NCBI GenBank assembly: GCA_020086605.1
Contig: JACBWW010000004.1
Span: 38,541,230-38,605,229 of the forward strand
Direction of reading: 5' to 3'
Source of the DNA: Lanius collurio
Taxonomy: Eukaryota > Chordata > Aves > Passeriformes > Laniidae
DNA: 64,000 nt
The position numbers were made by a program, and so were the translations under genes. Numbering within the stretch: the first letter of the stretch is position 1; every line of letters begins with the position of its first letter. Shown here piece by piece: positions 1-10,413 of this stretch. The notes under the pieces were generated by a model, which ran no database searches, was not told where the DNA came from, and worked only from the letters and a program-made list of their open reading frames with translations.

Positions 1-3000
1 CTACTTAATGACCTTTTCTGTCTGAACATTTCTGTGATTCTGTCACTGTTGTAGCATATGCTGCTGGGTTTTGTCGTGGCATTCCTTTTGGAACAAGGAA
101 TGAAATGTTGGAGCTGAGAATGAGAAGACAAATTTAGTTTTGCATTTCCTACTTAAAATGTCAGATTCTTCCTAGCCAGCACAGAAATTTGTGTGTATTT
201 ATAGCACAGTTCTTGTTAGCATTAGTTTCATTAATATGTCTGAGAAACGGATCCAGAAAATGCAGAACACCCCCAGTGTTCACCCCGAGAATTGATCCTG
301 CAGAAGCTGCTGAGAGATACTCAGTTCTCCATTAACTATACCATGAGATCCCCTGCTTCCTTAGTCCCTTGCCTTGTTCATTGTCTTCCTATTTCTGTGA
401 GCAAAGTACATCAGGCTTTACCCAACTGCATCACTCAATGGTATTCATGTTATCCAGGTGCCTGGAAGAAGGCAAAAACCCCCAAACCTGAAACTGTCAG
501 CTTTGACTGTAATCCAGTTCCCTTGGCACAAGGAGCTGGCTTCACTTTCTGGCCTTTGCTTTCTTTGCACATTCCAACCCAAAGTCTTTCAAGAGGTTAA
601 TGTACATAATTTCATGCATGCTTGTATGCATTACAAGGCAGTTGTACTGATAAAGACCATTTAATTTTGGAATTCCTTACTTGTTTTGTATGAGCTTGCT
701 CTGTTTGTTGGCAGTAGCAGTTTTATACTCCTCTTTAACTTGGGTATTTCTGTGAGAAAGAAAATAGGTTTTTAAACCTTCTCATGGGATTATGATACCT
801 ATAAATTCTGAAGGTAAATTAGTACCTAAATGCAGTGAGCTATAGAAATGTCTACTCACCACAGACAACAGAATTCTTAGGTTGAAAACTGAGGGGAAAA
901 TTACTCAAAATTACCAGAAATGTGTGTCTCATTTCCAGTCTTTCACATCTTTTAAGAGCTATGGTGATCTTCTTTAATCTTTATGTTTCTGCTGGTGAGC
1001 TGCACAGTTACAGTTGTTGGTTAGAATTTACAGCAATACTGAGTGAGAAACTGCAGTGAACCCAAGCTCAGAACAGGTAGAGAAACTTCCTTCTTAAACC
1101 CTAGGCATGGGAAATGCTTTCTCTTCCTTTTTAAATTAACAGAACATTTCCTCTGCTCAAAGTTTTAGGTCTGCAAACAGTTTCAATGACCAGAAGCTTT
1201 TGCTTCTTTTATACCACTTCTCTATGAGTAGTGATGACTGTTGCAGTAAATACTGAACAAGGTGGAAAGCATTTTTTCCTTCAAGACTGTAGATCATCAG
1301 TGTAATGTTTCAGATGTTTCATTGACAGTAAAAGTTTTCCCTCACTCCCCACTGAACTCTGTCTTTGGAGGACAGTTTGAGTGAATGCTTGTGAAAGCAG
1401 GGAGGACAGCTTGAAGTGCCAGACGTCTCTGAATCCCTGAAGGGCTGTACTGCATGCTTAATTGGTATCCATGGATCAAGCTATTGATTTGGATTATGTA
1501 ATGTCTCCAGTGCAATATTGATTTGCAGTATGTTCTGTGTACAGTACCAGATTGATTGAGGTATTGAGAAGCTTCTACAGAACTAAAATGAAAATGGAAA
1601 GTGATATTTTACATTCTCTAAGTACTGTTTTTTCACTAAGTGCTTGTCACAGCCTTCATGTGAACGGAAAAAAATTGCTTCTCTTTATTCCTCATTTCCC
1701 CAATGTCTTAGCTCAAGTGAACACAGAGATTAAGGATTTAAAATTATGAAGGATGGACAAGTATTTTTTTGAGTAATTGCTTCTTGTGACTTCCACCAAG
1801 AATTTAGTTGTTCATGTTGAAGAAGTTGTAGCTGCAACTAGAAAAAAAAAATAAATCCTTTTAAAAACTGGAGTCTTCGATCTTACAGTGTGAAGGACAT
1901 GATTAGATGAGATTTGATCACAGGAAATGTTTGCCTCCCAGAAAGTCTTGGCAGCTTTTTAAATAAAGCTGTCTGAAGTGCTTTGAACTGCTGTAAGTCA
2001 TGTAAGAGGAGAAACTTACCTACCTAAGTAACTACAAATGAGTTTACAAACATTACTGGTCAACAAAATACATTATTGGAAATTTTAGAAGAACTAACTT
2101 CAGGTGCCATAGCTAACTCAATTTCACTCCAGTCTTCTCCTGTATTTTAGGGCAAAGCTGATTTAGGGTTTGTAGTAGAGCTAGCCAAATATCAGAACCT
2201 CTGTTTATTGGAAAAGCAGAGTTGTGATGTAGCAAGGGGCAGCAGGGCAATCTTTGGGTGCTGGCAGTTCATCCAACATCTGGCATGGCTGCATTTAAAT
2301 TCTTTACCAACTGTCTCAGCTTCTCAGCTAAACTGCTCACTTGTTAAAATCACGGAGCAGGCTTTTCTTTCAAAATTATTCTGGCTTTACTCTTGATACC
2401 TGTGTTTTAATCTCAGGGGCAATTATAGGAATATTCATTGGACTTTGTAGCAGGTGGCCATTGTTTCCCAGGTACTGTTGGCAAATGACAGAGTGCAATG
2501 TGATAAATAATTCCAGCATAGGAAAGCCTTCACTGTAATATAAGTTAGAACTGAGGTGCATAAACTCAATTCTGTCACAGGAAATGTATAGCAACATCTT
2601 TGTAGATAGATCTAAGAAATGTTTTGGATGCAATCCTGATCTTTGTCAGTAGTATTTGAAGCCTGTTTAACATCCTACAATGGGTTACTGCTTTTTCCTT
2701 ACCACACTTTCCTACTTTAGAAAATTGCAATTCATTCTTATTTTGCCCTTTACCTGCTAGTTATTTAAACTGGAGATTTAGTAATCCTTATTTCAAATTA
2801 ATTTGTTGTTGGCTGCTCTTCTTCATGTTTAGCTTTTCTTTGTAGAAATAAAGCTACTGTTTTATCAGTAGACCGACTGAGCTATCTCTATACTCCACTA
2901 AATAGGGATTTTGTAACCAAGTTATACCTGTGAAAACTGATTTCCTGTAGGTTGTGAAGTGAGGGAACATTTCTGGCTTGTGACAAAGATCACACTGATC

Positions 3001-4346
3001 ATAGCTCAGGGAGCTCTGAAACAAGGCAAGCTAAGTTGTTTTCTTTCTTCCACTTGTTCAGGACTATGACTCGGGCATATGGTGAGCTTGCTCTGCAAGC
3101 AAAATCTGTGAAAGGAAGTTCATTGCTTCTATTTGAAGTCACAACTTTACCTCCACTTCCTCTAGCAGCGTTGCTGATGGAGTTGCTGAGCAATTATTTC
3201 CTTTTCCAACAAAGAACATAAATTCCCTCCTGGTCTCCACAGCCCACTAGGTTCTACTTCCCCTCGTGCTTGCAGGCAGTGACAATGATCTGGCCTTTGA
3301 TCCTTGCACCACAAGTGCTCTCTGACATTTTTCTGCCCCATGTATTTTTCCATTTTATTGCTGTTTCCGTTAGCACTCAGGAGCTTTGATCCCTCATGCC
3401 TCTTTAACTGCATTACTTAATTGTGAATCAATATGTTGGCCTACTGATTTCAGAATTAGCTGATAGTGAAAAAAATTGATGGAGATGATCCTTTTTTTAC
3501 TTCATTTCTAGTTATTTTTGTATATAAATCCAGGTAGACAGAACCTGATGAACTGGAGCAGGCTGTTAGTTATCTTGTGCAGGTTGCATGCATTCATGTT
3601 CCATCAGATTCCAAACCTTCACCAGTGAACACTGACTTCCAGTCTTTTTACTGTTAAAATGGTTTCAGATGCAACACCCAGTTCCAAATCCAGTGTAATT
3701 TTCACAGTTACTAATAATTTTTGTATCTGGAGTTTTTCCACCCTGTTTGCTGTATAATTAAATTGAAGGATGACCAGCTGATCAAATGGCTATATAACAA
3801 AACCAGCAAACTAAGCAGTGTGTGATGTAATGCCAAACAGATGAAATGAAACTGGAAAAAAAGACAATTTTGCTTTTTTTCTCAGCTGTGATCACCTTGG
3901 CTGTTTATAACATGAGAAAGAAATGAGAGGAGGTCCAAGAAAGTTTAAAGAATTCTTTTGCAGGAGTATGTGAAATATTCTTTGATGTTTGAGCTATATG
4001 AAGTACTTACAGAAACAGGACTCTTAAGTTTTTAGTGTATTTACATATTCCTCAAGTTTGTTTCCAGAGTACTTAACATGGCATTTGTACAAATAAAATG
4101 CATTTGAGTTTGAAAAGTGCTGCAACCCCAGTTTGCCACCTCCAGTGAAACTGTATTTTCAGTTTTTCTGAAATGCCTTCCATATTTTCTGATCATTGCC
4201 CCATAAATACCATTGTTTTCAAAGATCTTCATAGTATGTTATTATTGGGCCATGAATGTCTTGTTGGTGTAAAAATATTTTAAATTAAGGGCTTGGAAAT
4301 CTGTTGGTAATATTGGAATATCTTTCCTTGCTTTTCTGCATTGTAG
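1..4346 (+). other. TRAF6: TRAF6 intron (3' part; upstream end outside window)
   Basis: AT-rich non-coding sequence ending at the acceptor TTGTAG just before the first visible TRAF6 exon. I looked for the exon that should encode the N-terminus and the RING core (the CPIC...CGHRFC region) and did not find it here, so it must be further left. Short open frames are all under about 100 codons and resemble nothing known. No clear interspersed repeat is visible. Confidence 0.8.
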
Positions 4347-4497
4347 AGATGCAGGTCACAAATGTCCTGTAGACAATGAAATTTTGCTTGAAAATCAACT
4401 TTTTCCTGACAACTTCGCCAAACGGGAAATCCTTTCATTAATGGTTAAGTGTCCCAACAAGGGCTGCAGTATGAAGATGGAGCTCAGGCACTTAGAG
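4347..4497 (+). CDS. TRAF6: TRAF6 coding exon: end of RING finger and first zinc finger
   Basis: A 151-nt exon. Acceptor TTGTAG; donor GAG|GTGAGA. It begins with the last base of an arginine codon, so the previous exon ends two bases into that codon. It encodes [17 protein letters not shown] and then [14 protein letters not shown]. The first part holds the final RING cysteine. The CPNKGC...MELRHLE stretch opens zinc finger 1. It ends in phase 0. Confidence 0.96.
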
Positions 4498-7400
4498 GTG
4501 AGAATGAGTTTTGAAAATACAGAACCTTGTTTTCATGGAGAAGTAAAAATTCCAAATAACTTAAATAGACGATCATACCTGGTACTCATTTATGCTGATG
4601 CAGTGCATTTTTCTTTCAAGATTATAGCTACACATATTTGTTTTTTGATGAGTATTGAATTGTAGTTAGATGATTCTCAAGTGGACATCACAGTGTGTGA
4701 CAATTGTACAAATGCAGCTTTTTGTTGGGGATCATTCATGTCTTTTGATCAGCTAATGTCTGTACTTCACACAATTTTCTTAAAGTCAGTTTAATAGTCT
4801 CTTGAAGTAGCTACATATATGAGTTGAAATAATTATTTTGGAAAATAATATATGCAATTATAAGGATAAATATAAAACTAAATTTTTACTGAGAGCTTTT
4901 TTAAAGCTCTGAATACATGAAACCCTGACCTTAGTAACAAGCTGTTGCAAGAGTCAGCATAAGTGTATAAGGATTTCCTTGCATGATGGAAAGGTCATGA
5001 TTTGTTTGTCTTGCACTGTGCTTTCTCTTGAAAATGAGATGAGATGATGGTTCCTATCTGAAGTATCAAATCCCTCTTCTGCCCTCCTGCAGGACCACCA
5101 GCTGCAGTGTGATTTTTCTACTGTGGAATGCCCACAGTGCCAAGGAACCTTCCCAAAGAACCATCTGAAGGAGCACATGACCCAAGAGTGTCCAAGGCGT
5201 CAAGTGTGTTGCCCAAACTGTGCCACATCTATGGCCTATGAAGATAAAGAGGTACTTAAGCGGGAGTCTGTTTGTCAACCTGCATTCACATGAGTTTGCT
5301 TGGAAAGGCAACAGCAGTTAAAAAAAACCAAACAACTGAAAGGTTTTGGTGTAGAAGAGTTCTTTGTGCTGCTGCACAGCTGAGAAGCTACAAACACAGG
5401 ACATGAGCCTGGGACATGCAAAAACTGGGGAGAGATTGTCCTTAAATACAAACTTACTGAGAACCATGTGATGTGAGGAGATTTGTGTAAGAACCACTGA
5501 TTTCTGACCTTACCATCAGACCAGCCAGTATCTACTGCCAATAGAATACAAAAAGCAGTATTTACGTTTGCAGATTTTATGCCTGGGGAGAGAAGATGTA
5601 TCAAGAGAGAAATCTTTTGGGGATATGTGCTACCACACAAGACCAAGATAATTTCTGAATTCTTCTGGCTCTGCATTTTTCACTTGAGTGATACTGAGGA
5701 TAATACTTTCCTTTTGCTGTTACCATTTCTTTATCTCTGTGTGGATGTGTTCTATCTCAAGGACTATTAAATGTCATGATATTAATATTGTGAATTGTCA
5801 ATCAAATGTACTTCATATAGTCCAACAATACAAATAAAAAACAAACAAAAAAAGCTTTCATATAGTTCCAGTACAATTGAATGTGAATTTTAGAAACTTC
5901 TGGTTAAATTCAGACTTCTTTTGCGCATAAGAGCTTTAGGAAATAAAGTAGCTGCAACTTTATGAATCTCTTGTACAAGTCCAGGAAAAAACAGTAAGAG
6001 AAAATATACTGTTCAGGGTAAAGGGGTTGTCTTTGTTTCACAGTAGCATACAGCTAAATGCAAAATTTGGAATATAAATAAAAATCTAATGGCTGATCAA
6101 GGGTGATTAGCCCTTTCTTAAATTGGGTGACTTTACTGATGCTTTCTCCCCTTTCTTTTTTCTGTTTAATCATTAAGCTTCATGACCAAACCTGCCCACT
6201 TGCCAATGTATTTTGTGAATATTGCAACACGGTGCTCATCAGAGAGCAGGTAAGAGACTCCCTTTTTCTCTGTTTATTCTGAGTCAGATGTTTCATATTT
6301 ACATTACTTCTTTAATCTGAAATTAAACTTGGAGATACAGTTTGTTTACTAGCTAATAAATCACTGCCTGCCTGTCTCTGAAAATGTCCAGCGCAGGTGT
6401 GATCCTCCCTTAAATGCTGCTCCACCTTGCAGTTGCAGTCTGGCAAACCTCTGTAGGATTCTGGCTGCACATCACATTGTTCAGCTGTACTGCTGCTTGA
6501 CAGGGGCCATGCTGCATGCCTTTGATCTCAGAAGGAACTTAAAAAATACCAACAACTGCAAGTGGTTATGGCTGACATTACAAGAGGAGGCTTTGATTTG
6601 GGCGGAGGAGGAGAGCATTTGTACTTGAAAGCCACTGTTGGAAAGTAGCTATAAGTAAATTCAGTATCAAACTGCAGATGCTGGCTGGAATTCTGCTTGT
6701 CCATTACTATTGTAATAGCCATTATTATTTCTTCTATTCAATAATAACTTCATTGGCAGCAGAACGATAAATGTTGATTTATTTAATTTGGGATGACAAC
6801 TATGTTGATGGCCTGGGTTAAAATGAAGAATGATCATGTGAAATTTTGAAAAACAGAATTGAGCTTAGTCATGAGAAAGGAAAAGGTCTGTTGTTAGGTA
6901 GAATAATGAACTGCAGAAGTGGGGAACAGAGAATGCTAAACATTCCTAATAATATCTGACCTGTATTAGCCTTGTGTTGAGCTTCATGGTGATATTGAAA
7001 CAAGGCAAACACCCGGGGTTATATGAGAAGGGATTGTGCCTGTGAAACACAACTGCCCTTTGCTCTCTTTAGGGCTCGTAAGGCATCAGCTGAAGTTGTC
7101 ATGCTTTCAAGGCAGGGTGGATAGGGAGGATCCAGAGCAGTGAGATGACTGATCTGGATCTGGCAAACATGGACCACAAAAAAAATTGAAGAGAGGCACA
7201 ATAAGTATGTGCAAGTAGTCCTTCAGAAGGGACGGAAATGGACATGATCTGGCTGGAGGATAGGCTGGAAACAAAAGATGTTTAGTCTAGCAAGGAAACC
7301 TGAATGCTTTCTGAGGCCAAAGGTAAGAACAAAGTCAATGAATTGTTACAGTACATACAAGTAGGATGTAGGATTTTTATCATCAGCTAACATTTTTGTT

Positions 7401-10023
7401 CAAAACTTCCATATTCCCTTAAGAAATTATATAGGTATAAGCTGATCTGACTTCAGGTACCTCTTCAGAATCCATCCAGCTGTATCATTTTTGGGTGTTA
7501 TAAGAGAACACTCTTGATGAAGAAGTAATATCAAATCTGATTTGTTTTAGATGCCTAACCATTATGACAATGATTGTCCTACTGCCCCGGTACCATGTTT
7601 TTACAGTGCCTTTGGATGTCCTGAAAAGGTAAGCCTTTTATCAGTACCATGAGTTGCAGACCTTCTGCATGATTTTGTCTATTGCTTTTTTAATGTGTTT
7701 TCCTATTCTTGTCTCATTCAACAGCCCAAAATCTTCAATGATTTGTGATTGTGGTTTTTGTTTTGAGGTATCTTAATTCTGAAACCTACATGTTGATACA
7801 TTGCATTTCAAAATTGTCTTTTCAAATTTAAAAAGCTCTGTGAACAATTTGCTTGATGACCTTGCTTTTATTATTTCATGTTTTTTTAGCCTTCATGTCA
7901 ATAAAGTAGCTTATAACATTTCTTCCAGAGCTGTGGCCAAACACACTTATGAGTCTTAGAGTTCCATAAAGAAAATCAATGTTACTAAATTCTAAAATTA
8001 TTAATCTAGTTACTCTTAGTTCTAGTTTTTTAATACCTTTTTGTAAAAATGGGTCTTTCCCCTTCATTTCCGCATCAGTTTTCATACACCATTTGGTACT
8101 GTGGAGCATTTTAGGAAATCAAAGAAGGGAGTACAGTGCCGATGTAGAACACAGGAAAAATTCTAAATATATTTATCACTAACAGTCATTCACCGTGTCT
8201 TTATTTTGAGTTGAACAGTGTTACTGAAAGTGTACACCATAATTAATGATTGTTTCATAGGGAAACTATCACTCCTGCAAAACCTGAATTTTTTTATCAT
8301 GAATGCTCATTTACAAGAAGGTGACCCTGAATATACACTTAGTGCTTGCCTTTGGAATACTTGCCTAGAATGTTTTCAGTATAAAATACTCCGTGTTTCT
8401 TCATACCTTGTTTTTACTTCCAGGTGCTCAGTTTGAAATATATTTCTCATTTGTATGTACTGCAGAAATACTTGCTGTCTTTTACTCAAAATTACTTCTA
8501 TTTGAAGTGCAGGTCTGGCCTTTGATAAGAAGCTGTTCTCAGTTTCTTCCAGAGAATGTAAACTTTGTTGTTTTTCTGGAGATGCTGCAGCTTCTGTAAA
8601 AACACAATCAAAGGCTCTCTTATTAAACATCACATAGAATTATGCAACAATACAATATGCTATTACTAATGATAAATATGCTAACAGGAATATTTTTGTG
8701 ACATCCCAAAGTCCCAAGCCAACAAAAACAATAATGCACATATCTTATTTATATTGCAGTCATTTATGTCAGTTCTGTCTTAAGTTCCCAGGTTAATAAT
8801 TCTGTGCTGAAACCACCTCATATATACACTTTTGTTGAACCCCAGCTGTATCAACATCAGGGCAAAGACACAATGATCTTAAAGGTCTTTTCCAACCTAA
8901 AAGATTGGGCAATTTGTCCACTGGTATCTGAACTTCTTTTTTCATTTTTCCTAACAATGATTGTAAATTTGGAGCTCTCCATTGGTAGTATCCTGTTGTC
9001 ACACCTTGTCCTTGATTCACGCAGCAGTTTTTCCTCACATGACAAAAGCAACTACTTGTTTGATTTTCTTCAAATCGTTTAATCACATCTGTGACTGCAG
9101 ATATTTGATGTGTTCCTAATGCCTTATTTCTTAAATCCTAGATGCAAAGGAATGAATTGGCACGACATATGCAAGAGTTCACTCAGGTTCACATGAGAAT
9201 GATGGCTCAGAGTTTCCAGAATATTAGTGTCACTGCTGCAAATCCTGTACCCTTCATCAATGGCCTACCCTTCGAGCCTGCCCTCTTCTCACATGTGTCA
9301 CATGCTGCATATGACTGCAATCCAGAAGTTGAAAACTTCAAGGAGACTATTCAGCAGTTGGAAGGTCGTCTGGTAAGACAAGATCACCAAATCAGGGAAC
9401 TCATTGCAAAAATGGAGACTCAGAACACTCACATGGCAGAACTCAAACGTACTATCCGAAACTTGGAGGGAAAGATTACTGAAATGGAGGCACAGCAGTG
9501 TAATGGTATTTATATCTGGAAGATTGAGAACTTCAGTGGACTGCAGAAAGCCCAAGAAGAAGAGAGACCTGTAGTGATGCACAGCCCTGGCTTCTATACG
9601 GGGAAGCCTGGCTACAAGCTGTGCTTGCGCCTGCATATCCAGTTACCAAATGCTCAGCGCTGCGCTAATTTTATCTCTCTGTTTGTCCACACTATGCAAG
9701 GGGAATATGACAGCCACCTGCCCTGGCCTTTCCAAGGCACCATACGACTTTCTATTTTGGATCAGTCAGAAGGGCCAGAAAGGCAGAACCATGAAGAGGT
9801 GATGGAAGCCAAGCCAGAGCTACTGGCTTTCCAGAGACCGACAATTCACCGCAATCCCAAAGGTTTTGGTTACGTGACTTTCATGCACCTGCAGAACTTG
9901 AAACAGAGAACCTTCATCAAGGATGACACGCTCCTGGTGCGCTGCGAGGTTCTGACACGCCTGGACTTGAACAGTGTCCGCAGGGAAGGGTTCCAGGCCC
10001 GCAGTACTGATGGAGCCATGTAG
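4347..10023 (+). CDS. TRAF6: TRAF6, E3 ubiquitin ligase adaptor (last five coding exons; 5' end outside window)
   Basis: Five exons (4347-4497, 5093-5251, 6178-6249, 7551-7628, 9142-10023) join in frame with GT-AG borders and encode 446 residues ending at TAG. The family product is a cytoplasmic RING E3 ligase that makes K63-linked chains with UBC13/UEV1A and links IL-1R/TLR (through IRAKs), CD40 and RANK to TAK1, NF-kB and MAPK. Domains in order: last RING residues ([10 protein letters not shown]), four TRAF-type zinc fingers, a coiled coil, and the MATH/TRAF-C domain. The motif [10 protein letters not shown] keeps the lysine equivalent to human K124, the auto-ubiquitination site. RLHIQ and GFGYVTF keep the Arg, Phe and Tyr that line the human receptor-peptide pocket. 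About 100 residues (N-terminus and most of the RING) are missing because the first coding exon lies left of base 1. With those the protein would be about 545 residues against 522 in human; a linker insertion explains the difference. Identification is by recalled similarity to human TRAF6. Confidence 0.97.
5093..5251 (+). CDS. TRAF6: TRAF6 coding exon: zinc fingers 1-3
   Basis: A 159-nt exon (53 codons, phase 0 at both ends). Acceptor CTCCTGCAG; donor GAG|GTACTT. It encodes [20 protein letters not shown] and continues to [13 protein letters not shown]. The repeated C-x2-C and H-x3-5-C spacings are TRAF-type zinc ligands. The CPRRQV motif is shared with human TRAF6. Confidence 0.96.
5812..5866. 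repeat. A-rich tract flanked by a 10-bp direct repeat
   Basis: TTCATATAGT occurs at 5812-5821 and again at 5857-5866. The bases between are A-rich (ACAAACAAAAAAAG). The arrangement looks like a target-site duplication around a retroposed A-tail with no body left. A chance repeat in AT-rich DNA is also possible. Confidence 0.35.
6178..6249 (+). CDS. TRAF6: TRAF6 coding exon: zinc fingers 3-4
   Basis: A 72-nt exon encoding [20 protein letters not shown] followed by IREQ. The acceptor is CATTAAG after a pyrimidine run about 15-35 bases upstream; the donor is CAG|GTAAGA. Both ends are in phase 0. This is one short repeat unit of the zinc-finger array, the same size as expected from the human protein. 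Confidence 0.95.
7551..7628 (+). CDS. TRAF6: TRAF6 coding exon: zinc finger 4
   Basis: A 78-nt exon encoding [20 protein letters not shown] then FGCPEK. Acceptor TTGTTTTAG; donor AAG|GTAAGC. Both ends are in phase 0. The human counterpart reads [20 protein letters not shown], so the zinc ligands are kept. Confidence 0.95.
8871..8905 (+). repeat. CR1 LINE 3'-end fragment
   Basis: The segment AATGATCTTAAAGGTCTTTT and the following CCAACCTAAA resemble the CR1 3'UTR tail (ATGATCTTTAAGGTCCCTTCCAACC...). It is a very short 5'-truncated remnant in the last TRAF6 intron, in the sense orientation. Confidence 0.6.
9142..10023 (+). CDS. TRAF6: TRAF6 terminal coding exon: linker, coiled coil and MATH domain
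   Basis: An 882-nt open exon (293 residues plus TAG). Acceptor AATCCTAG. Residues 1-20 of the exon finish zinc finger 4 ([18 protein letters not shown]). Residues 24-61 are a linker of about 38 residues, where human TRAF6 has about 15. Residues 62-118 form a heptad-like coiled coil ([20 protein letters not shown] onward), the trimerisation segment. From [10 protein letters not shown] at about residue 121 to [10 protein letters not shown] near residue 275 is the MATH/TRAF-C domain, which binds P-x-E-x-x-aromatic/acidic peptides. The tail [13 protein letters not shown] matches the human ending REGFQPRSTDAGV. The AUG-like start of the exon is internal, not a true start. Confidence 0.97.
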   Translation: MQRNELARHMQEFTQVHMRMMAQSFQNISVTAANPVPFINGLPFEPALFSHVSHAAYDCNPEVENFKETIQQLEGRLVRQDHQIRELIAKMETQNTHMAELKRTIRNLEGKITEMEAQQCNGIYIWKIENFSGLQKAQEEERPVVMHSPGFYTGKPGYKLCLRLHIQLPNAQRCANFISLFVHTMQGEYDSHLPWPFQGTIRLSILDQSEGPERQNHEEVMEAKPELLAFQRPTIHRNPKGFGYVTFMHLQNLKQRTFIKDDTLLVRCEVLTRLDLNSVRREGFQARSTDGAM

Positions 10024-10407
10024 CCTGCAAGTCTTAACCAGGGAAATGGAGCCTTACTCGTGTTGTTCCACACAGATCACAAAAGTGATCTTCTTGTGCT
10101 TCACTGTCCACAAAGGCTGTGTTGCCAACATAGTTGATCTTCACCTGAATGGAACTTTGCTGTTGCTGGTATATTTTATTCTCTGTGCGGTCATATGCTT
10201 AAATATTTGGTAAGGTTCTCTCCTAAAATAATAAGCTACTTCTGTAGCAAGCTAATTAAATGAAGTGTTAATCAAAACTTAACTGCCTACATGAAAATCC
10301 TATTGCAGAACCTGTGCATCTGAGTTTGGTAAAACTTCAGTCATATCAAATAGATCTGTAAGTCTTCACCTCAGTACCTTGGAATAGATGCTGTTGGAAG
10401 GAAAATT

Positions 10408-10413
10408 AATAAA
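10408..10413 (+). promoter_or_regulatory. TRAF6: Proximal poly(A) signal candidate, TRAF6
   Basis: AATAAA about 385 nt after the stop codon, followed about 15-30 nt later by a T-rich stretch (10426-10440) that could act as the downstream element. It would give a short-3'UTR transcript. Confidence 0.5.

Noticed and set aside
1..4346. Search for the TRAF6 first coding exon (N-terminus and RING core)
   Set aside because: No frame encodes the expected CPIC/CGHRFC motifs. The exon is taken to lie left of the window.
9974..10213. 79-codon frame overlapping the TRAF6 stop
   Set aside because: It is an out-of-frame shadow of the terminal exon running into the 3'UTR.
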